Numbered from the stretch's first letter, positions 35,905 through 45,300 are shown. The stretch: DNA of 64,000 nt from Pleomorphomonas sp. NRK KF1 (GCF_023721755.1 NZ_JAMDLH010000003.1:372001-436000), one strand, 5' to 3'. Made by a program: numbers and translations. The notes: generated by a model from the letters alone, not told the origin.

Positions 35905-35940
35905 AAAAAGAAAACCCCGGGGAGCCGAAGCACCCCGGGG
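35905..35940 (-). terminator. Intrinsic terminator of the PodJ-like gene
   Basis: CCCCGGGG at 35933-35940 pairs with CCCCGGGG at 35915-35922 across a 10-base loop. Read on the minus strand the stem is followed by TTTTCTTTTT. It lies 22 bases after the stop codon. Confidence 0.9.
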
Positions 35941-35962
35941 TCGAAGCCTGACGTCGGACCGA

Positions 35963-38900
35963 CTAGATGGTCGGCATGCCCAACGCCTCGATCAGCGCCT
36001 TGTCGATCTCGCCGGTGGCGGGTAGTCCCTTCGACGTCTGGAAGGCGGCGATGGCGTCGCGTGTCTTGCGGCCCATCTTGCCGTCGGCCGGGCCAGCGTC
36101 GAAGCCGAGGCTCGTAAGGATGGCCTGAGTCCGGGCAATCGTCCTTGACGTGTCCACCGAGGCAGTGTGCTCGGCGGGCGCAGCCCAGGCCGGATCGGTC
36201 GGCGGCACGTCCTCGGCCTTGGCGTTGAGAGACTTGGGGACCCATGTTTCGACGGCGAGGCGGGCGCGGGCAAGGTCGTCCTTGGAAAGCACCTGGGCGA
36301 TGTCGTCACGCTTCTTGGCGCTGTCGGCGTCGCCACCGGTGGCCGCTAGAGCGAACCACTTGTAGGAGGTGGCAAGGTCACGCGGCACACCAAGCCCACG
36401 GGCGTAGAGAATGCCGAGGTTGAACTGGCTGTCGCGAATGCCGTGCTCGGCGGCATCCTGGAACCACTTGGCCGCTTGCGCATAATCGGGCGTGCCGAGG
36501 CTGCCTTCGGCGTTGATCACCGCGAGGTTGTGCATGGCCTTGGCGTTACCGAGGGCGGCGGCCTTCGTGTACCATTCGGCGGCCGTCTTGGCGTCGCGTG
36601 CCGTACCTATGCCCTTCTCATACAGGCTGCCGAGCCGATATTGAGCCGGCGCAAGACCAGCCTCGGCCGAACGGCGATACCAGTCTATGGCGGCCGACAG
36701 ATCCTGCGGCACGCCGCGACCGTCCGCGAAGCGGGAGGCGACCTCGAAGGCGGCCAGCGGATCGCCGCTGGCGGCCGCGTCACGCAGCGCCTTCGAGCCC
36801 AAGGCATCCGGCAAGCTGGGAGGCGGCGTAACAGCGAGAGCCGTCGGCGTCTCGATCGAGGCCTGCGGGGACTCGGAGGTCGGAACGAAGCCGTCGGTCG
36901 GGAGCGTGGACGGCGTCTGCGAAAAACCGGAGGGGGGCGTCGTGACCTGCGGAGGCGGCGTCATCTCGGCGCCGGCGGGCGGCATGGTCGCCGGAGCGGC
37001 TTCCGATGTTGGTCCTGCCGGTTGCGGCTCGGCGGCGGAAGGCTCAGCCAGAGGCGCCGCCGGGGCAGGCGCCTCAAGGGTAGGCGCTTCCGGAGCCGAT
37101 GAGGTGGACGCCGTCGGTTCCGATGCGGCGGGCGCTTCCGTAGGCACTGCGTCGGATGCCGAGAAGCGGTGCAACGTATCGGTGGCGATCTTGGCAAGGC
37201 CGAGCGCGATCAGAACGACGGCGGCGGCCATCACCGCCTTGCGCAGATTGAACCTGGCCTTCGGCAAGGCAAAGCGCGACTTCCCGCTGGCCGGAGCGTC
37301 TTCCCTGCCGGTTTCCTCCTGTACCCCGCTGCCGGCCGCCTGGGCGGCCCGCCGGGCGGCGGCGATGAAATCGGCCTTGGTCGGCGTACGCGTCGTGTCG
37401 GACACGGCCGGTCGTTCGGCCGTCGGCGCCGACTTCGGCAGGCGGGGCTTTCCCGACCCGGGTTCGAGCGGCTTGTTGACGTCGAAGCCGGGCGGCAGCT
37501 GCGGTTCGTCGATATCCGCTCGCTCGGGCTTGCCGAGCTGCGGCTCGACGCGTGGCGCGGGCGACGGCTTGCGACCGAAGATGCGCGGCAGGTCTTCGCT
37601 TTCCTCGTTTTCGGCTATTGGCGGCACCCGCCGGGTGAGCGCCTGCTCGATCTCTTCCCAATTGTCCTTCTTGGCGCGCGACGACTTGGCCTCGGAGGGG
37701 GCGGTTCGCGCGCCGTCCTCGCCGACTTCCCGCAGCGCCAGCCGCTCTACCGTCTGCCCGATGGCGAGCAGAAGGCCGCGATCGCGTTCGGCGTCGGCTC
37801 TCAGATCCTCGCCGAGGCGATTGATGCCGGCCTCGACGTTGGCGAGGCGAGCGGGGGCGTCCTCACCGTTCCGGCCGGCAACGGCGGCAACGCGATCGGC
37901 AATGGCCTCCACCGACAACGAACTCGACATGGTCGCGTCGAGCCGCTCAAGCGCTTCGGCCAGGGCGGCGATTTCGTTCGGCCGGGTTTCCAGCCGGCTG
38001 GCAATATCGGCGATCCGGCTTTCGAGCCGCTCGAAGGCGGCGGCGCCGATTGCGGGAGCGTCCAGTCGGTCTAGCCGCTCGACCAGTGTCCGCACGTCGG
38101 AGGCGAGACTGGCATCGGGACGACCGGCCGCAGCCAGTACGTCTTCCCTGAGGCTTTCCACTGCCCTCTCAAGGGCGGAAACGTCCTTGCTGGTCGCAAA
38201 GTCGATGTCGGCCATCGACCGCGTCAGCACGGCGATACGGTCCTCGATCTCGGAAATGCGGCCCGTGGGCACCGGTTCGGCGAGCTTGGCCTCGATGCGG
38301 GACAAGGCCGCCGCAAGGTCGTCCGGCAGGCCGCTGGCCGCCGGCCGGAGCTGGGCTTCCAGCGACCGGCCGAGTTCGGCGAACCTCTCGTCGAGGGCGC
38401 GGATGGCGGCGGCATCGAGAGCCACGCCGGGACGGTCAAGCGATAGACGCAAGCCGTCGATTTCCTCGGCAAGGCGTGGCAGCCCTTCGGTCGAACGGGC
38501 AATGCGCTCGATGGAAACCGACTGCCGCTCCAGCTCATGGGCAAAGCGCGGAAGCTGTTCGGAGCGCTGGGCGACTTGCGACAGCGTGGCGTTTTGCCGG
38601 TCGAGACCGTCCTTCCAGAGCGAGAAATCGCCGACGTCGCGCTCGATGGCGCGGATGCTGCCGGCGACATCGTCGAGGCGTCGCTCGATGGCGGCGATCA
38701 CTTCGCGCTTGTCGAGCTGGGCCACGGCAGCGGCGAGGTCCGACAGGCTGCGGCCGAAATCGCCGAGAACGCGCTGATCGCCAAGGCCCTGATCGAGTCG
38801 TTCGGCCAGGCGGTCAAGGCGCGACGTGATGACGCCGACCTGGTCGCCCGACGGCAATGTGGCGATCAGTCGACGGATCTCGGCAAGGCGTTGCACGAGA

Positions 38901-39448
38901 TCGCTGACGACACGTGGATTGTCGACGGAGGCGCGAATATCGTCGAGCCGTTCCACCAGCGTGTCGAAGGCAGTCTCCAGGGATCGACCGGAACTTGCTT
39001 CGATCAGCCGCTCGACTTCGGCCCGGAGGTCGGCCACTTCCGTGGCGAGACCGTCTCTGAAGGCCGGCGTTCTTCGCCGATCGGCGTTCATCTCCTGGCT
39101 GAGGGCACGGACCCGAGCGCCGAGTTCGGCGACATCGGCTCCTTCGCTGCGACGGCCGACGCGACCGTGATCGACGGCGTCGCGCTTGCGTGAAATCTGC
39201 TCGATGGCCCGTTGCAGGTCATCGGGTTCGGAAGCACGCGGCATCGGTCTCGATACCCGCCGATCCTCGACCGGAGACAGCGTACGGATGCGCTCTCCGA
39301 GCCGATCGAGCGACGTCAGGATACGATCCACAGGATCTCCGCCCTGACGGTCGCGTTCCGATCCGTAGCCGAGCTCGCTCGGTGCCCGATCGTACTGGCT
39401 CGCTCCGCCCATTCCGCCGCTCAAACGAGACGTAGCCCGCGACGCCAT
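35963..39448 (-). CDS. podJ: PodJ-like polar organiser with Sel1 repeats and PG-binding domain
   Basis: A 1161-aa protein with the PodJ layout: a long cytoplasmic coiled-coil region (about 40-620) rich in Arg, Glu and Leu repeats, a Pro-rich stretch, one transmembrane helix near 737-757 (AVMAAAVVLIALGLAKIA), a Pro/Ala/Ser/Thr-rich periplasmic linker, four Sel1 repeats (about 893-1038) and a C-terminal peptidoglycan-binding domain (about 1100-1160, LTSLGFDAGPADGKMGRKTRDAI). PodJ recruits polarity and cell-cycle factors to a cell pole. GGGGAGAA precedes the ATG at 39448. Orthology is inferred from architecture. Confidence 0.82.
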   Translation of the reverse strand: MASRATSRLSGGMGGASQYDRAPSELGYGSERDRQGGDPVDRILTSLDRLGERIRTLSPVEDRRVSRPMPRASEPDDLQRAIEQISRKRDAVDHGRVGRRSEGADVAELGARVRALSQEMNADRRRTPAFRDGLATEVADLRAEVERLIEASSGRSLETAFDTLVERLDDIRASVDNPRVVSDLVQRLAEIRRLIATLPSGDQVGVITSRLDRLAERLDQGLGDQRVLGDFGRSLSDLAAAVAQLDKREVIAAIERRLDDVAGSIRAIERDVGDFSLWKDGLDRQNATLSQVAQRSEQLPRFAHELERQSVSIERIARSTEGLPRLAEEIDGLRLSLDRPGVALDAAAIRALDERFAELGRSLEAQLRPAASGLPDDLAAALSRIEAKLAEPVPTGRISEIEDRIAVLTRSMADIDFATSKDVSALERAVESLREDVLAAAGRPDASLASDVRTLVERLDRLDAPAIGAAAFERLESRIADIASRLETRPNEIAALAEALERLDATMSSSLSVEAIADRVAAVAGRNGEDAPARLANVEAGINRLGEDLRADAERDRGLLLAIGQTVERLALREVGEDGARTAPSEAKSSRAKKDNWEEIEQALTRRVPPIAENEESEDLPRIFGRKPSPAPRVEPQLGKPERADIDEPQLPPGFDVNKPLEPGSGKPRLPKSAPTAERPAVSDTTRTPTKADFIAAARRAAQAAGSGVQEETGREDAPASGKSRFALPKARFNLRKAVMAAAVVLIALGLAKIATDTLHRFSASDAVPTEAPAASEPTASTSSAPEAPTLEAPAPAAPLAEPSAAEPQPAGPTSEAAPATMPPAGAEMTPPPQVTTPPSGFSQTPSTLPTDGFVPTSESPQASIETPTALAVTPPPSLPDALGSKALRDAAASGDPLAAFEVASRFADGRGVPQDLSAAIDWYRRSAEAGLAPAQYRLGSLYEKGIGTARDAKTAAEWYTKAAALGNAKAMHNLAVINAEGSLGTPDYAQAAKWFQDAAEHGIRDSQFNLGILYARGLGVPRDLATSYKWFALAATGGDADSAKKRDDIAQVLSKDDLARARLAVETWVPKSLNAKAEDVPPTDPAWAAPAEHTASVDTSRTIARTQAILTSLGFDAGPADGKMGRKTRDAIAAFQTSKGLPATGEIDKALIEALGMPTI

Positions 39449-39741
39449 GATTGTTCTCCCCGTTCGCAACGCCGTTCTCGCGGCACGAGCCGCCGGGACG
39501 GATCGCCGCCAGGATGCATTCATTGGGCAATTTGCAAAAACAGGGTAAACACCCGGTTAATCGCACGGTCGTTCTTTGCTGGTTTTTAAGCGCTCTGAAC
39601 GGAATCTTACCGGAGCGCCCCGAAAACTGACGATGGCAAAGTCATGTCCATCCCGACCTTGACGTAAAGGGAAGCATGTGCGCAGTTTGACCGATGGGTA
39701 GGCAAGCCGTTCCGGCACGGCTCGGCATGGAGGGATTAGCG

Positions 39742-40224
39742 GTGAGCGAAAGCGACGAGCCGGCCGCCGAGGCGCAAATCGGCGCCGTCATTGCCGACAA
39801 GCTCGAGGACGACGATGGACTTCATCCACGTGGATCGTTGTTCTCCATCGGAGATCTGGCTCGCGAGTTCGACGTCACCCTGCGCACCCTGCGCTTCTAT
39901 GAAGACAAGGGCCTGATCAATCCACGTCGCGAGGGGCTCAACCGGCTCTACTCCCGCCGTGATCGAGCCCGTCTCAAGCTGGTGCTGATGGGAAAGCGCG
40001 TCGGCTTTTCACTGACCGAGATCAAGGGCATGCTCGACCTCTATGATCTGCGCGACGGTCAGGTCGCCCAGCTCAAGGTCGCGCTCGATCGCTTCAACGA
40101 TCGGATCGCCATACTCGAAAAGCAGAAAAAGGAAATCGAGCAGGCACTGATGGAGCTGCGCCGCACCACGTCGGTGGTGAGCGGTCTGCTGAAGGAAAAG
40201 GAAGCTGGCGCGCGGCGGAGCTGA
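39742..40224 (+). CDS. MerR-family regulator
   Basis: A 160-aa transcription factor. After an acidic leader of about 30 residues comes the MerR domain (FSIGDLAREFDVTLRTLRFYEDKGLINPRREG) and a C-terminal coiled coil (QVAQLKVALDRFNDRIAILEKQKKEIEQALMEL). No cysteine effector motif is present, so it is not a typical metal sensor. The GTG at 39742 is preferred because GGAGGGA lies 8 bases before it. It is divergent from podJ; the 293-base gap between them shows no clear operator. Alphaproteobacterial relatives often regulate acyl-CoA metabolism. Confidence 0.8.
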   Translation: MSESDEPAAEAQIGAVIADKLEDDDGLHPRGSLFSIGDLAREFDVTLRTLRFYEDKGLINPRREGLNRLYSRRDRARLKLVLMGKRVGFSLTEIKGMLDLYDLRDGQVAQLKVALDRFNDRIAILEKQKKEIEQALMELRRTTSVVSGLLKEKEAGARRS

Positions 40225-40336
40225 GGCCGAGGCTCGAAGGTTTCCTGCGTTCTCGATATCGATATCGAGATTAGTTACAGCCCGAGATGGGGTGATGGGG
40301 TATTCTGGGGGCGAATGACCAACCGGGAGTCCTACC

Positions 40337-40759
40337 ATGCGCGCGATCCTGGCAGCCCTTCTTGCACTCGGCGCCATAGGTATGCCGTTGGCCGCCGTGG
40401 CGCAAAATCCGCCGCCCGAGGAGGGCTATAGCCTTCAGCCTGCCGTCGGCGATTATCTCAAGATCGATCGCCGGACAGGCGACGTCTCCCTTTGCGCGTC
40501 GAGCGGTGGCGCCTGGTCCTGCGAACTGATCGCCGATGATCGAAAGGCGTACGAAGAGCGCATCGCCGAACTCGAAGCGGAGAACGAGAAGCTCGAAAAG
40601 CAGATCGCTGCTCTTGAGGCGCAACGCGCGCCGGCGCCGCTTCTCGACGAGGAAGACGAACGGCGTCTCCAGGAGTTTCTGGACCTCGGAGACCGCATGT
40701 TTCGCCATTTCTTCGATCTGGTCGAACGACTGCGCGAACGGGAAGAGACTCCGATCTAG
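40337..40759 (+). CDS. Small exported coiled-coil protein
   Basis: 140 aa with a signal peptide (1-22, ending AVA). The mature part holds a beta-like segment YLKIDRRTGDVSLCASSGGAWSCELI, where two Cys may form a disulfide, followed by a charged coiled coil (AYEERIAELEAENEKLEKQIAALEAQ) and a helical tail. Probably periplasmic. I do not recognise a named function. GGGAG lies before the ATG. It is followed 134 bases on by mscL. Confidence 0.65.
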   Translation: MRAILAALLALGAIGMPLAAVAQNPPPEEGYSLQPAVGDYLKIDRRTGDVSLCASSGGAWSCELIADDRKAYEERIAELEAENEKLEKQIAALEAQRAPAPLLDEEDERRLQEFLDLGDRMFRHFFDLVERLREREETPI

Positions 40760-40893
40760 CCTTCGCCCGCTTCCGTGGCGAAATCCACAGCTTTATCGGT
40801 GGAAACCCGAAGGAAGGTGCTTCGGGGAATGGCCGCCCGGCGAGCGCTGCTGCATGATCGCATTTACCCTAAGTGACAGCGGGGAGATGGGGC

Positions 40894-41310
40894 ATGCTCA
40901 AGGAATTCAAGCAATTCGCGTTGCGTGGCAACATGGTCGACCTCGCCATCGGCGTAATCATCGGCGGCGCCTTCGGTGGCTTGGTCAACTCGATCGTTGC
41001 CGACCTGCTGATGCCTGTGATCGCGCTCATCACCGGCGGCATCGATTTCACCAACCTCTATGTCCAGCTTTCCGGGGCTCCGGTGGCAAATGATCTCGAG
41101 GCGGCCCGCAAGGCCGGCGCGACGATCGCCTACGGCAATTTCGTCACCTTGGCCATCAACTTCCTGATTATCGCCTTTGTTCTGTTCCTGGTGGTGAAAG
41201 TGATGAACCGCATGAAGAACGAGTCCGAACCGGCGGTGGAGGCGCCGCCGGAAGTACCGGCCGACATCGCGTTGCTCGCCGAGATTCGCGACCTTCTGAA
41301 GAAGGAATGA
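40894..41310 (+). CDS. mscL: Large-conductance mechanosensitive channel
   Basis: Pressure-release channel of 138 aa in the inner membrane. The N-terminal amphipathic helix [23 protein letters not shown]1 ([23 protein letters not shown]), a short loop, TM2 ([25 protein letters not shown]) and the C-terminal helical bundle ending EIRDLLKKE are all typical. GGGGAG precedes the ATG at 40894. An intrinsic terminator follows, so it is a single-gene unit. Confidence 0.96.
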   Translation: MLKEFKQFALRGNMVDLAIGVIIGGAFGGLVNSIVADLLMPVIALITGGIDFTNLYVQLSGAPVANDLEAARKAGATIAYGNFVTLAINFLIIAFVLFLVVKVMNRMKNESEPAVEAPPEVPADIALLAEIRDLLKKE

Positions 41311-41318
41311 GTGGATGC

Positions 41319-41352
41319 TGCTGCGACCTGCCGGGTCGTGGCAGCTTTTTCC
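41319..41352 (+). terminator. Intrinsic terminator of mscL
   Basis: GCTGC and GACC (41319-41328) pair with GGTC and GCAGC (41334-41345), with a small bulge, followed by TTTTTCC. It is the only structure in the 127 bases between mscL and the aminotransferase gene. Confidence 0.65.
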
Positions 41353-41437
41353 ATATCTTGCCTTTTGATTCGTTTTTGGTGGACTGATATTCCCGGATGG
41401 TGGCGATTCCCGCTGGCCATCCGAGCAAGGCATATCA

Positions 41438-42661
41438 ATGATCCCCGACGTTGCCGCACGCTTTCTCGACGACATTCGGCCGACGGCCCGAAACGCGCCC
41501 CCAAGTGGTATCGTCGAGGTTCACCTTGAGGGGTTGCGGCGGCCGGGAACATCGAAGCTTTGGGTCGGCGAAGGCAACCTGCCGACCCCTGCCAACATTC
41601 GCGATGCGGCGGTCCGTTCGTTGCTGGCTGGGGAGACCTTCTACACCCATCAGGCCGGTTTGCCGGAACTGAGGGAAGCGCTCTGCCGGTATCACGATCG
41701 GATCTACGGACCGTTCGGCGGCCGGCCTGCCGACATCAACCGATTCGTGGTCACCTCTTCCGGCATGCATGCAATCCAGATGGCGGCGTCTCTGGTCGCT
41801 GGCGACGGTGACGAAGTGATCGTGCCGACACCGGCCTGGCCGAATGCTCCGGCCGCTGCCGGACTGTGTGGCGCGGTGGTGCGCGAGGTGCCGATGCGTT
41901 TCGGTTCGACGGGCTGGGATCTTGATCCGGATGAACTCAAGACGGCGATCACGCCGCGTACGCGCGCCATCTTCATCAACTCGCCGGGCAACCCCACAGG
42001 CTGGGTCGCCAGCCGTGATCGACTTGCTTCCATCCTCGCTATCGCCCGTCACCACGGAATCTGGATCGTTGCCGACGAGGTTTACGGCCGCTTTTGCTAC
42101 CTGGACGGCATGGAAGTTGCGCCCTCCTTCCATACACTGGCCGAACCGGACGACCGGCTTGTGTTCGTCAACACGTTCTCCAAGAACTGGGCGATGACCG
42201 GATGGCGGATCGGCTGGATCGAAGTGCCGGCCGCCCTCAACTCCACCGTCCAGAACCTCGTGCAATACACGAGTTCGGGCACGGCGGTCTTCATGCAGCG
42301 TGCCGCCGTCGAGGCGCTCGACAATGGCGAGGGTTTCCTGGCCTTCCAGGCGGCACGGGCGCGCGACAACAGGGCGGCCGTTCTCGCCACGCTTGCCGCG
42401 GCGGACGGCGTGACGATGTCGCCACCCGACGGAGCCTTTTATCTGTTCTTCTCCCTCGACGGCGAGAGCGACACGCGCCGGCTTTGTCTCGACATGGTGC
42501 GCGAGGCGGGGGTGGGAATAGCGCCCGGCACCGCGTTCGGCCGAGGTGGAGAGCGATTCATGCGCCTGTGTTTTGCCGGCGATCCGCAGGAAATCACCAC
42601 CGCGCTCGGCCGGCTGTCAACCTGGCTCGCCACGCGCCGGCACGCCACCGTAGGCATTTAG
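41438..42661 (+). CDS. Class I/II aminotransferase
   Basis: PLP-dependent aminotransferase of 407 aa, fold type I. Features are SSGMHAIQMAASLVAGDGDEV at the cofactor phosphate site, NSPGNPTGWV, DEVYGRF, Schiff-base lysine 249 in NTFSKNWAMTGWRIGW, and the C-terminal substrate arginine region RFMRLCFAG. It most resembles aspartate/tyrosine-type enzymes, but the substrate cannot be assigned. AAGG lies 8 bases before the ATG. No operon partner lies nearby; fixL starts 165 bases downstream. Confidence 0.88.
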   Translation: MIPDVAARFLDDIRPTARNAPPSGIVEVHLEGLRRPGTSKLWVGEGNLPTPANIRDAAVRSLLAGETFYTHQAGLPELREALCRYHDRIYGPFGGRPADINRFVVTSSGMHAIQMAASLVAGDGDEVIVPTPAWPNAPAAAGLCGAVVREVPMRFGSTGWDLDPDELKTAITPRTRAIFINSPGNPTGWVASRDRLASILAIARHHGIWIVADEVYGRFCYLDGMEVAPSFHTLAEPDDRLVFVNTFSKNWAMTGWRIGWIEVPAALNSTVQNLVQYTSSGTAVFMQRAAVEALDNGEGFLAFQAARARDNRAAVLATLAAADGVTMSPPDGAFYLFFSLDGESDTRRLCLDMVREAGVGIAPGTAFGRGGERFMRLCFAGDPQEITTALGRLSTWLATRRHATVGI

Positions 42662-42826
42662 TGATTTTTTACGGACATTTGCGTTTGAATTTGATCTGGA
42701 ACAGTTCCTTTTCCTTGGAAGTCGTGCATGTTACATCCGGACTTGCACTGAAGGGCTGTTCCTGATTTGACAGATTTCGGGGCGAGGTTGTGGCCCCATC
42801 TGGATGAAGGGGAGAGCGAGGCGGAT

Positions 42827-43990
42827 ATGGGAGAACTTGAGGACCGCAGGACCGCGGTTTCGGAGGCTCGGTTCGAGAGTCTTCTCGACACCGCCGCCGA
42901 TGGCGTCATCGTCATCGACGAGACTGGTCGCATGCTGGTCTTCAACAAGATCTGCGAGCAACTGTTCGGCTATACCTCGCAAGAGGCCATCGGCCAGAAT
43001 GTGTCGCTGATCATGCCGCCCGAGTTCTCGGTGTCGCACGACCGCTTCATGAACAATTATCACCGGACCGGTGAAAGACGGATCATCGGCATTGGCCGTG
43101 AAGTGTCCGGCATGCATCGCGACGGCACGGTCTTTCCACTGGAGCTCTCAGTCGGCGAAGCGAAGACCGCGGAGGGGCGTCAGTACATCGGCGTGTTGCG
43201 CGACCTGCGCTCCCGTCGTGCCGTCGAGCAACGCGTATCCCAGCTCCAGGCGCAGGTGGTGCACATGACGCGCCTGTCCGCCATGGACGAGATGGGCGCC
43301 GCCATGGCCCACGAACTCAACCAGCCGCTGACCGCGTTGCTGCTGTATCTTCAGGCCGTAGCCCGGCAGGTCAGGGCCTGCCACGCCGACGCCAAGCCGC
43401 CGAGCGACAAGATGCTCGATGTACTCGACAAGGCGGTTCTCGAGGCCGAGAGGGCCAGCCATATCGTCCAGCGCATGCGTCAGATGGTGGAGAAGCGCGA
43501 CCCGGAACGGGCCACCGTCGATTTGCGCGAGGTGGTCAACGAGGCGCTCGATCTCAGCGAGTTCGTGGCACAGGGGGCCACCGTCACCATTCGCCGCGTC
43601 TTCGGCATGACACCGATCCAGGTGGATGCCGACGCGACGCAGATCCAGCAGATCATCCTGAACCTGCTGCGCAATGCTCTCGAAGTGGCCAAGGAGAGCG
43701 AAGAGCGCTGGGTGAAGGTATCCATCGGTTCCGACGATCGTTCGGCCTTCGTTTCGGTGACCGACAGCGGCCCCGGTTTCTCCGAGGACGTGGGCAAGTC
43801 GCTGTTCAGAACGTTCAGCACGACCAAGAAGTCCGGCATGGGGCTCGGGCTCGCCATATCACGGGCAATCGCCCAGAATCATGGCGGCGACCTGATGGCC
43901 GATCCCGGCGGCAATGGGCAGGGGGCCACATTCACCCTGATGCTGCCGATGCACCATTCGGACGAGGCGGAAGAGGACACGTGGGGGTGA
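42827..43990 (+). CDS. fixL: FixL-type heme-PAS oxygen-sensor histidine kinase
   Basis: Soluble sensor kinase of 387 aa. One PAS domain (about 15-128) carries the FixL heme signature: His71 (SHDRF) matches the proximal heme ligand, Arg91 (IIGIGR) the distal arginine, and GMHRDGTVFPLELSVGE follows. The HisKA domain has His162 in AMAHELNQPLT, and the ATPase has NLLRNALE, DSGPGF and MGLGLAISRAI. In low oxygen FixL phosphorylates FixJ. There is no transmembrane part, unlike Sinorhizobium FixL. The ATG at 42827 is favoured; a TTG at 42767 would add 20 residues. Confidence 0.92.
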   Translation: MGELEDRRTAVSEARFESLLDTAADGVIVIDETGRMLVFNKICEQLFGYTSQEAIGQNVSLIMPPEFSVSHDRFMNNYHRTGERRIIGIGREVSGMHRDGTVFPLELSVGEAKTAEGRQYIGVLRDLRSRRAVEQRVSQLQAQVVHMTRLSAMDEMGAAMAHELNQPLTALLLYLQAVARQVRACHADAKPPSDKMLDVLDKAVLEAERASHIVQRMRQMVEKRDPERATVDLREVVNEALDLSEFVAQGATVTIRRVFGMTPIQVDADATQIQQIILNLLRNALEVAKESEERWVKVSIGSDDRSAFVSVTDSGPGFSEDVGKSLFRTFSTTKKSGMGLGLAISRAIAQNHGGDLMADPGGNGQGATFTLMLPMHHSDEAEEDTWG

Positions 43991-44036
43991 ATGGACGGCG
44001 CGGCTGGCGCCGGTGGGAAGGGCAAGAAACAAAGTG

Positions 44037-44053
44037 ACCACCCAAGGGGTGGT
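44037..44053. other. Stem-loop between fixL and fixJ
   Basis: ACCACCC (44037-44043) and GGGTGGT (44047-44053) form a 7-bp stem with loop AAG. It has no T run. It lies in the 249-base fixL-fixJ gap, which also contains a promoter-like TATAAATACG at 44081. Confidence 0.35.
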
Positions 44054-44239
44054 AGCTGGCGCGGCGGGAGGTTTCGCCGTATAAATACGTAGATAAGCAA
44101 GGTCCGCCACGAATCTCGCGGAAGCCGTTCATTCGGACGGGAGGCCCTGAGATGCGCTGAGTGGACGCGATCCATGGACTTGGCTAGCCGGGCGGGACCC
44201 TGGCGGTCTTCAGGGATCCTCAGATCGAGGAAGGGTGAC

Positions 44240-44860
44240 ATGGCTGAAACAGAAGGAAAAATCTTCGTTGTCGACGATGACGCATCGGTGCGTGACGCGC
44301 TGTCGGTCATCTTCGAGATGGAAGGTTATGGCGTCAGGGTGTTCGCGGACGGCGATCAGTTCCTGACGGCGCTAAAGACGGACAAGCCGGCCTGCGTGCT
44401 GCTTGACGTCCACATGCCGGGCAAGTCCGGCCTCGACATTCTCCGGTCGATCGATGTCGGTACCTTTCCGTCGCCGGTTTTCATCATTTCGGGCCAGGGT
44501 GACATCCCCATGGCGGTAAGCGCCATCAAGGCCGGCGCCACCGATTTCATCGAGAAGCCGTTCGATGCCGATACGGTGGTAACGCGCGTTCGCGAAGCGA
44601 TCGCTTCTTACGGCCGCCACGCCAACGGCGGCACTCCGGGCCTGAGCTTCCCCGGTGCCGAGCATCTGACTCCGCGCGAGCGCGATGTTCTGCAGGAAAT
44701 CACCGGCGGCGCGTCCAACAAGGAAGCCGGACGGCGCCTTGGCATCTCTCCGCGTACCATCGAAGTGCACCGTGCACGCATCATGGAAAAGCTCGGTGCG
44801 CGCAATGCCGCCGATCTCGTCCGTATCGTGCTGACTGCGCATACGGGGGATCACGGATAA
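44240..44860 (+). CDS. fixJ: FixJ-type response regulator
   Basis: Partner of FixL, 206 aa. The receiver domain (1-125) has the acidic pocket at Asp12-Asp14, phospho-acceptor Asp56 (VLLDVHMPG) and Lys in FIEKPFD. The LuxR-type helix-turn-helix (about 140-200) is LTPRERDVLQEITGGASNKEAGRRLGISPRTIEVHRARIMEKL. Phosphorylated FixJ activates fixK and nif-type genes in rhizobia. GGAAGG precedes the ATG at 44240. It is separated from fixL by 249 bases, so it may have its own promoter. Confidence 0.93.
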   Translation: MAETEGKIFVVDDDASVRDALSVIFEMEGYGVRVFADGDQFLTALKTDKPACVLLDVHMPGKSGLDILRSIDVGTFPSPVFIISGQGDIPMAVSAIKAGATDFIEKPFDADTVVTRVREAIASYGRHANGGTPGLSFPGAEHLTPRERDVLQEITGGASNKEAGRRLGISPRTIEVHRARIMEKLGARNAADLVRIVLTAHTGDHG

Positions 44861-44934
44861 ACATTGCCCAATGATCAAGGCACACTACTTTTTCCTGCGA
44901 CTGGTTTGCGCCTCGCAGTTTTAGAGTGTGGCTT

Positions 44935-45273
44935 ATGTATATCATTGTTGAGGACGATCCTTCGGTCGCCGACGCGCTGGAATCCCTGCTCTCAGGAGCG
45001 GGATTGCCGGTGCGTGTCTTTGCGAGCGCCGAGGAATTCATTCATTCCGCTTCTCCAGCTCCCGACGATACGATGATCGTCGACCTCGGCTTGCCGGGCA
45101 TGAGCGGTGGCGAACTCGTTCGTCATCTGGAGAAGGCGGGCGCGACGCCCAAGGTCATCGCCATTTCCGGCAAATCGTCGCGGACGATCGCGCGTGAAAC
45201 CGAAGGCCTGGCCGACGTGAAGATCCTTCGCAAACCGCCGGCGGCCGACTGGCTGGAGGCGATCACCGCCTGA
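44935..45273 (+). CDS. Single-domain response regulator next to fixJ
   Basis: A receiver-only protein of 112 aa: acidic Glu6, Asp7 and Asp8, phospho-acceptor Asp50 (MIVDLGLPGMSG), conserved Ser in VIAISGKS and Lys in ILRKPP. There is no output domain. It lies between fixJ and fixK and is followed by a strong terminator. It could act as a phosphate sink or competitor for FixL, by analogy with other lone receivers. The start (44935) has a weak ribosome site; GTG at 44926 is an alternative. Confidence 0.8.
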   Translation: MYIIVEDDPSVADALESLLSGAGLPVRVFASAEEFIHSASPAPDDTMIVDLGLPGMSGGELVRHLEKAGATPKVIAISGKSSRTIARETEGLADVKILRKPPAADWLEAITA

Positions 45274-45300
45274 TCCTTCTGCAGAACGGTGCCTTGGCCG

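Noticed and set aside
36687-38777. 696-codon open frame opposite the PodJ-like gene
   Set aside because: Ser/Ala/Arg-rich shadow of a codon-biased coding strand, with no start signal or recognisable domain.
42827-43990. Possible loss of the FixL heme ligand (Arg instead of His before IIGIGR)
   Set aside because: That position equals Bradyrhizobium His214, which is Arg in Sinorhizobium FixL too. The proximal histidine is His71 in SHDRF and is present.
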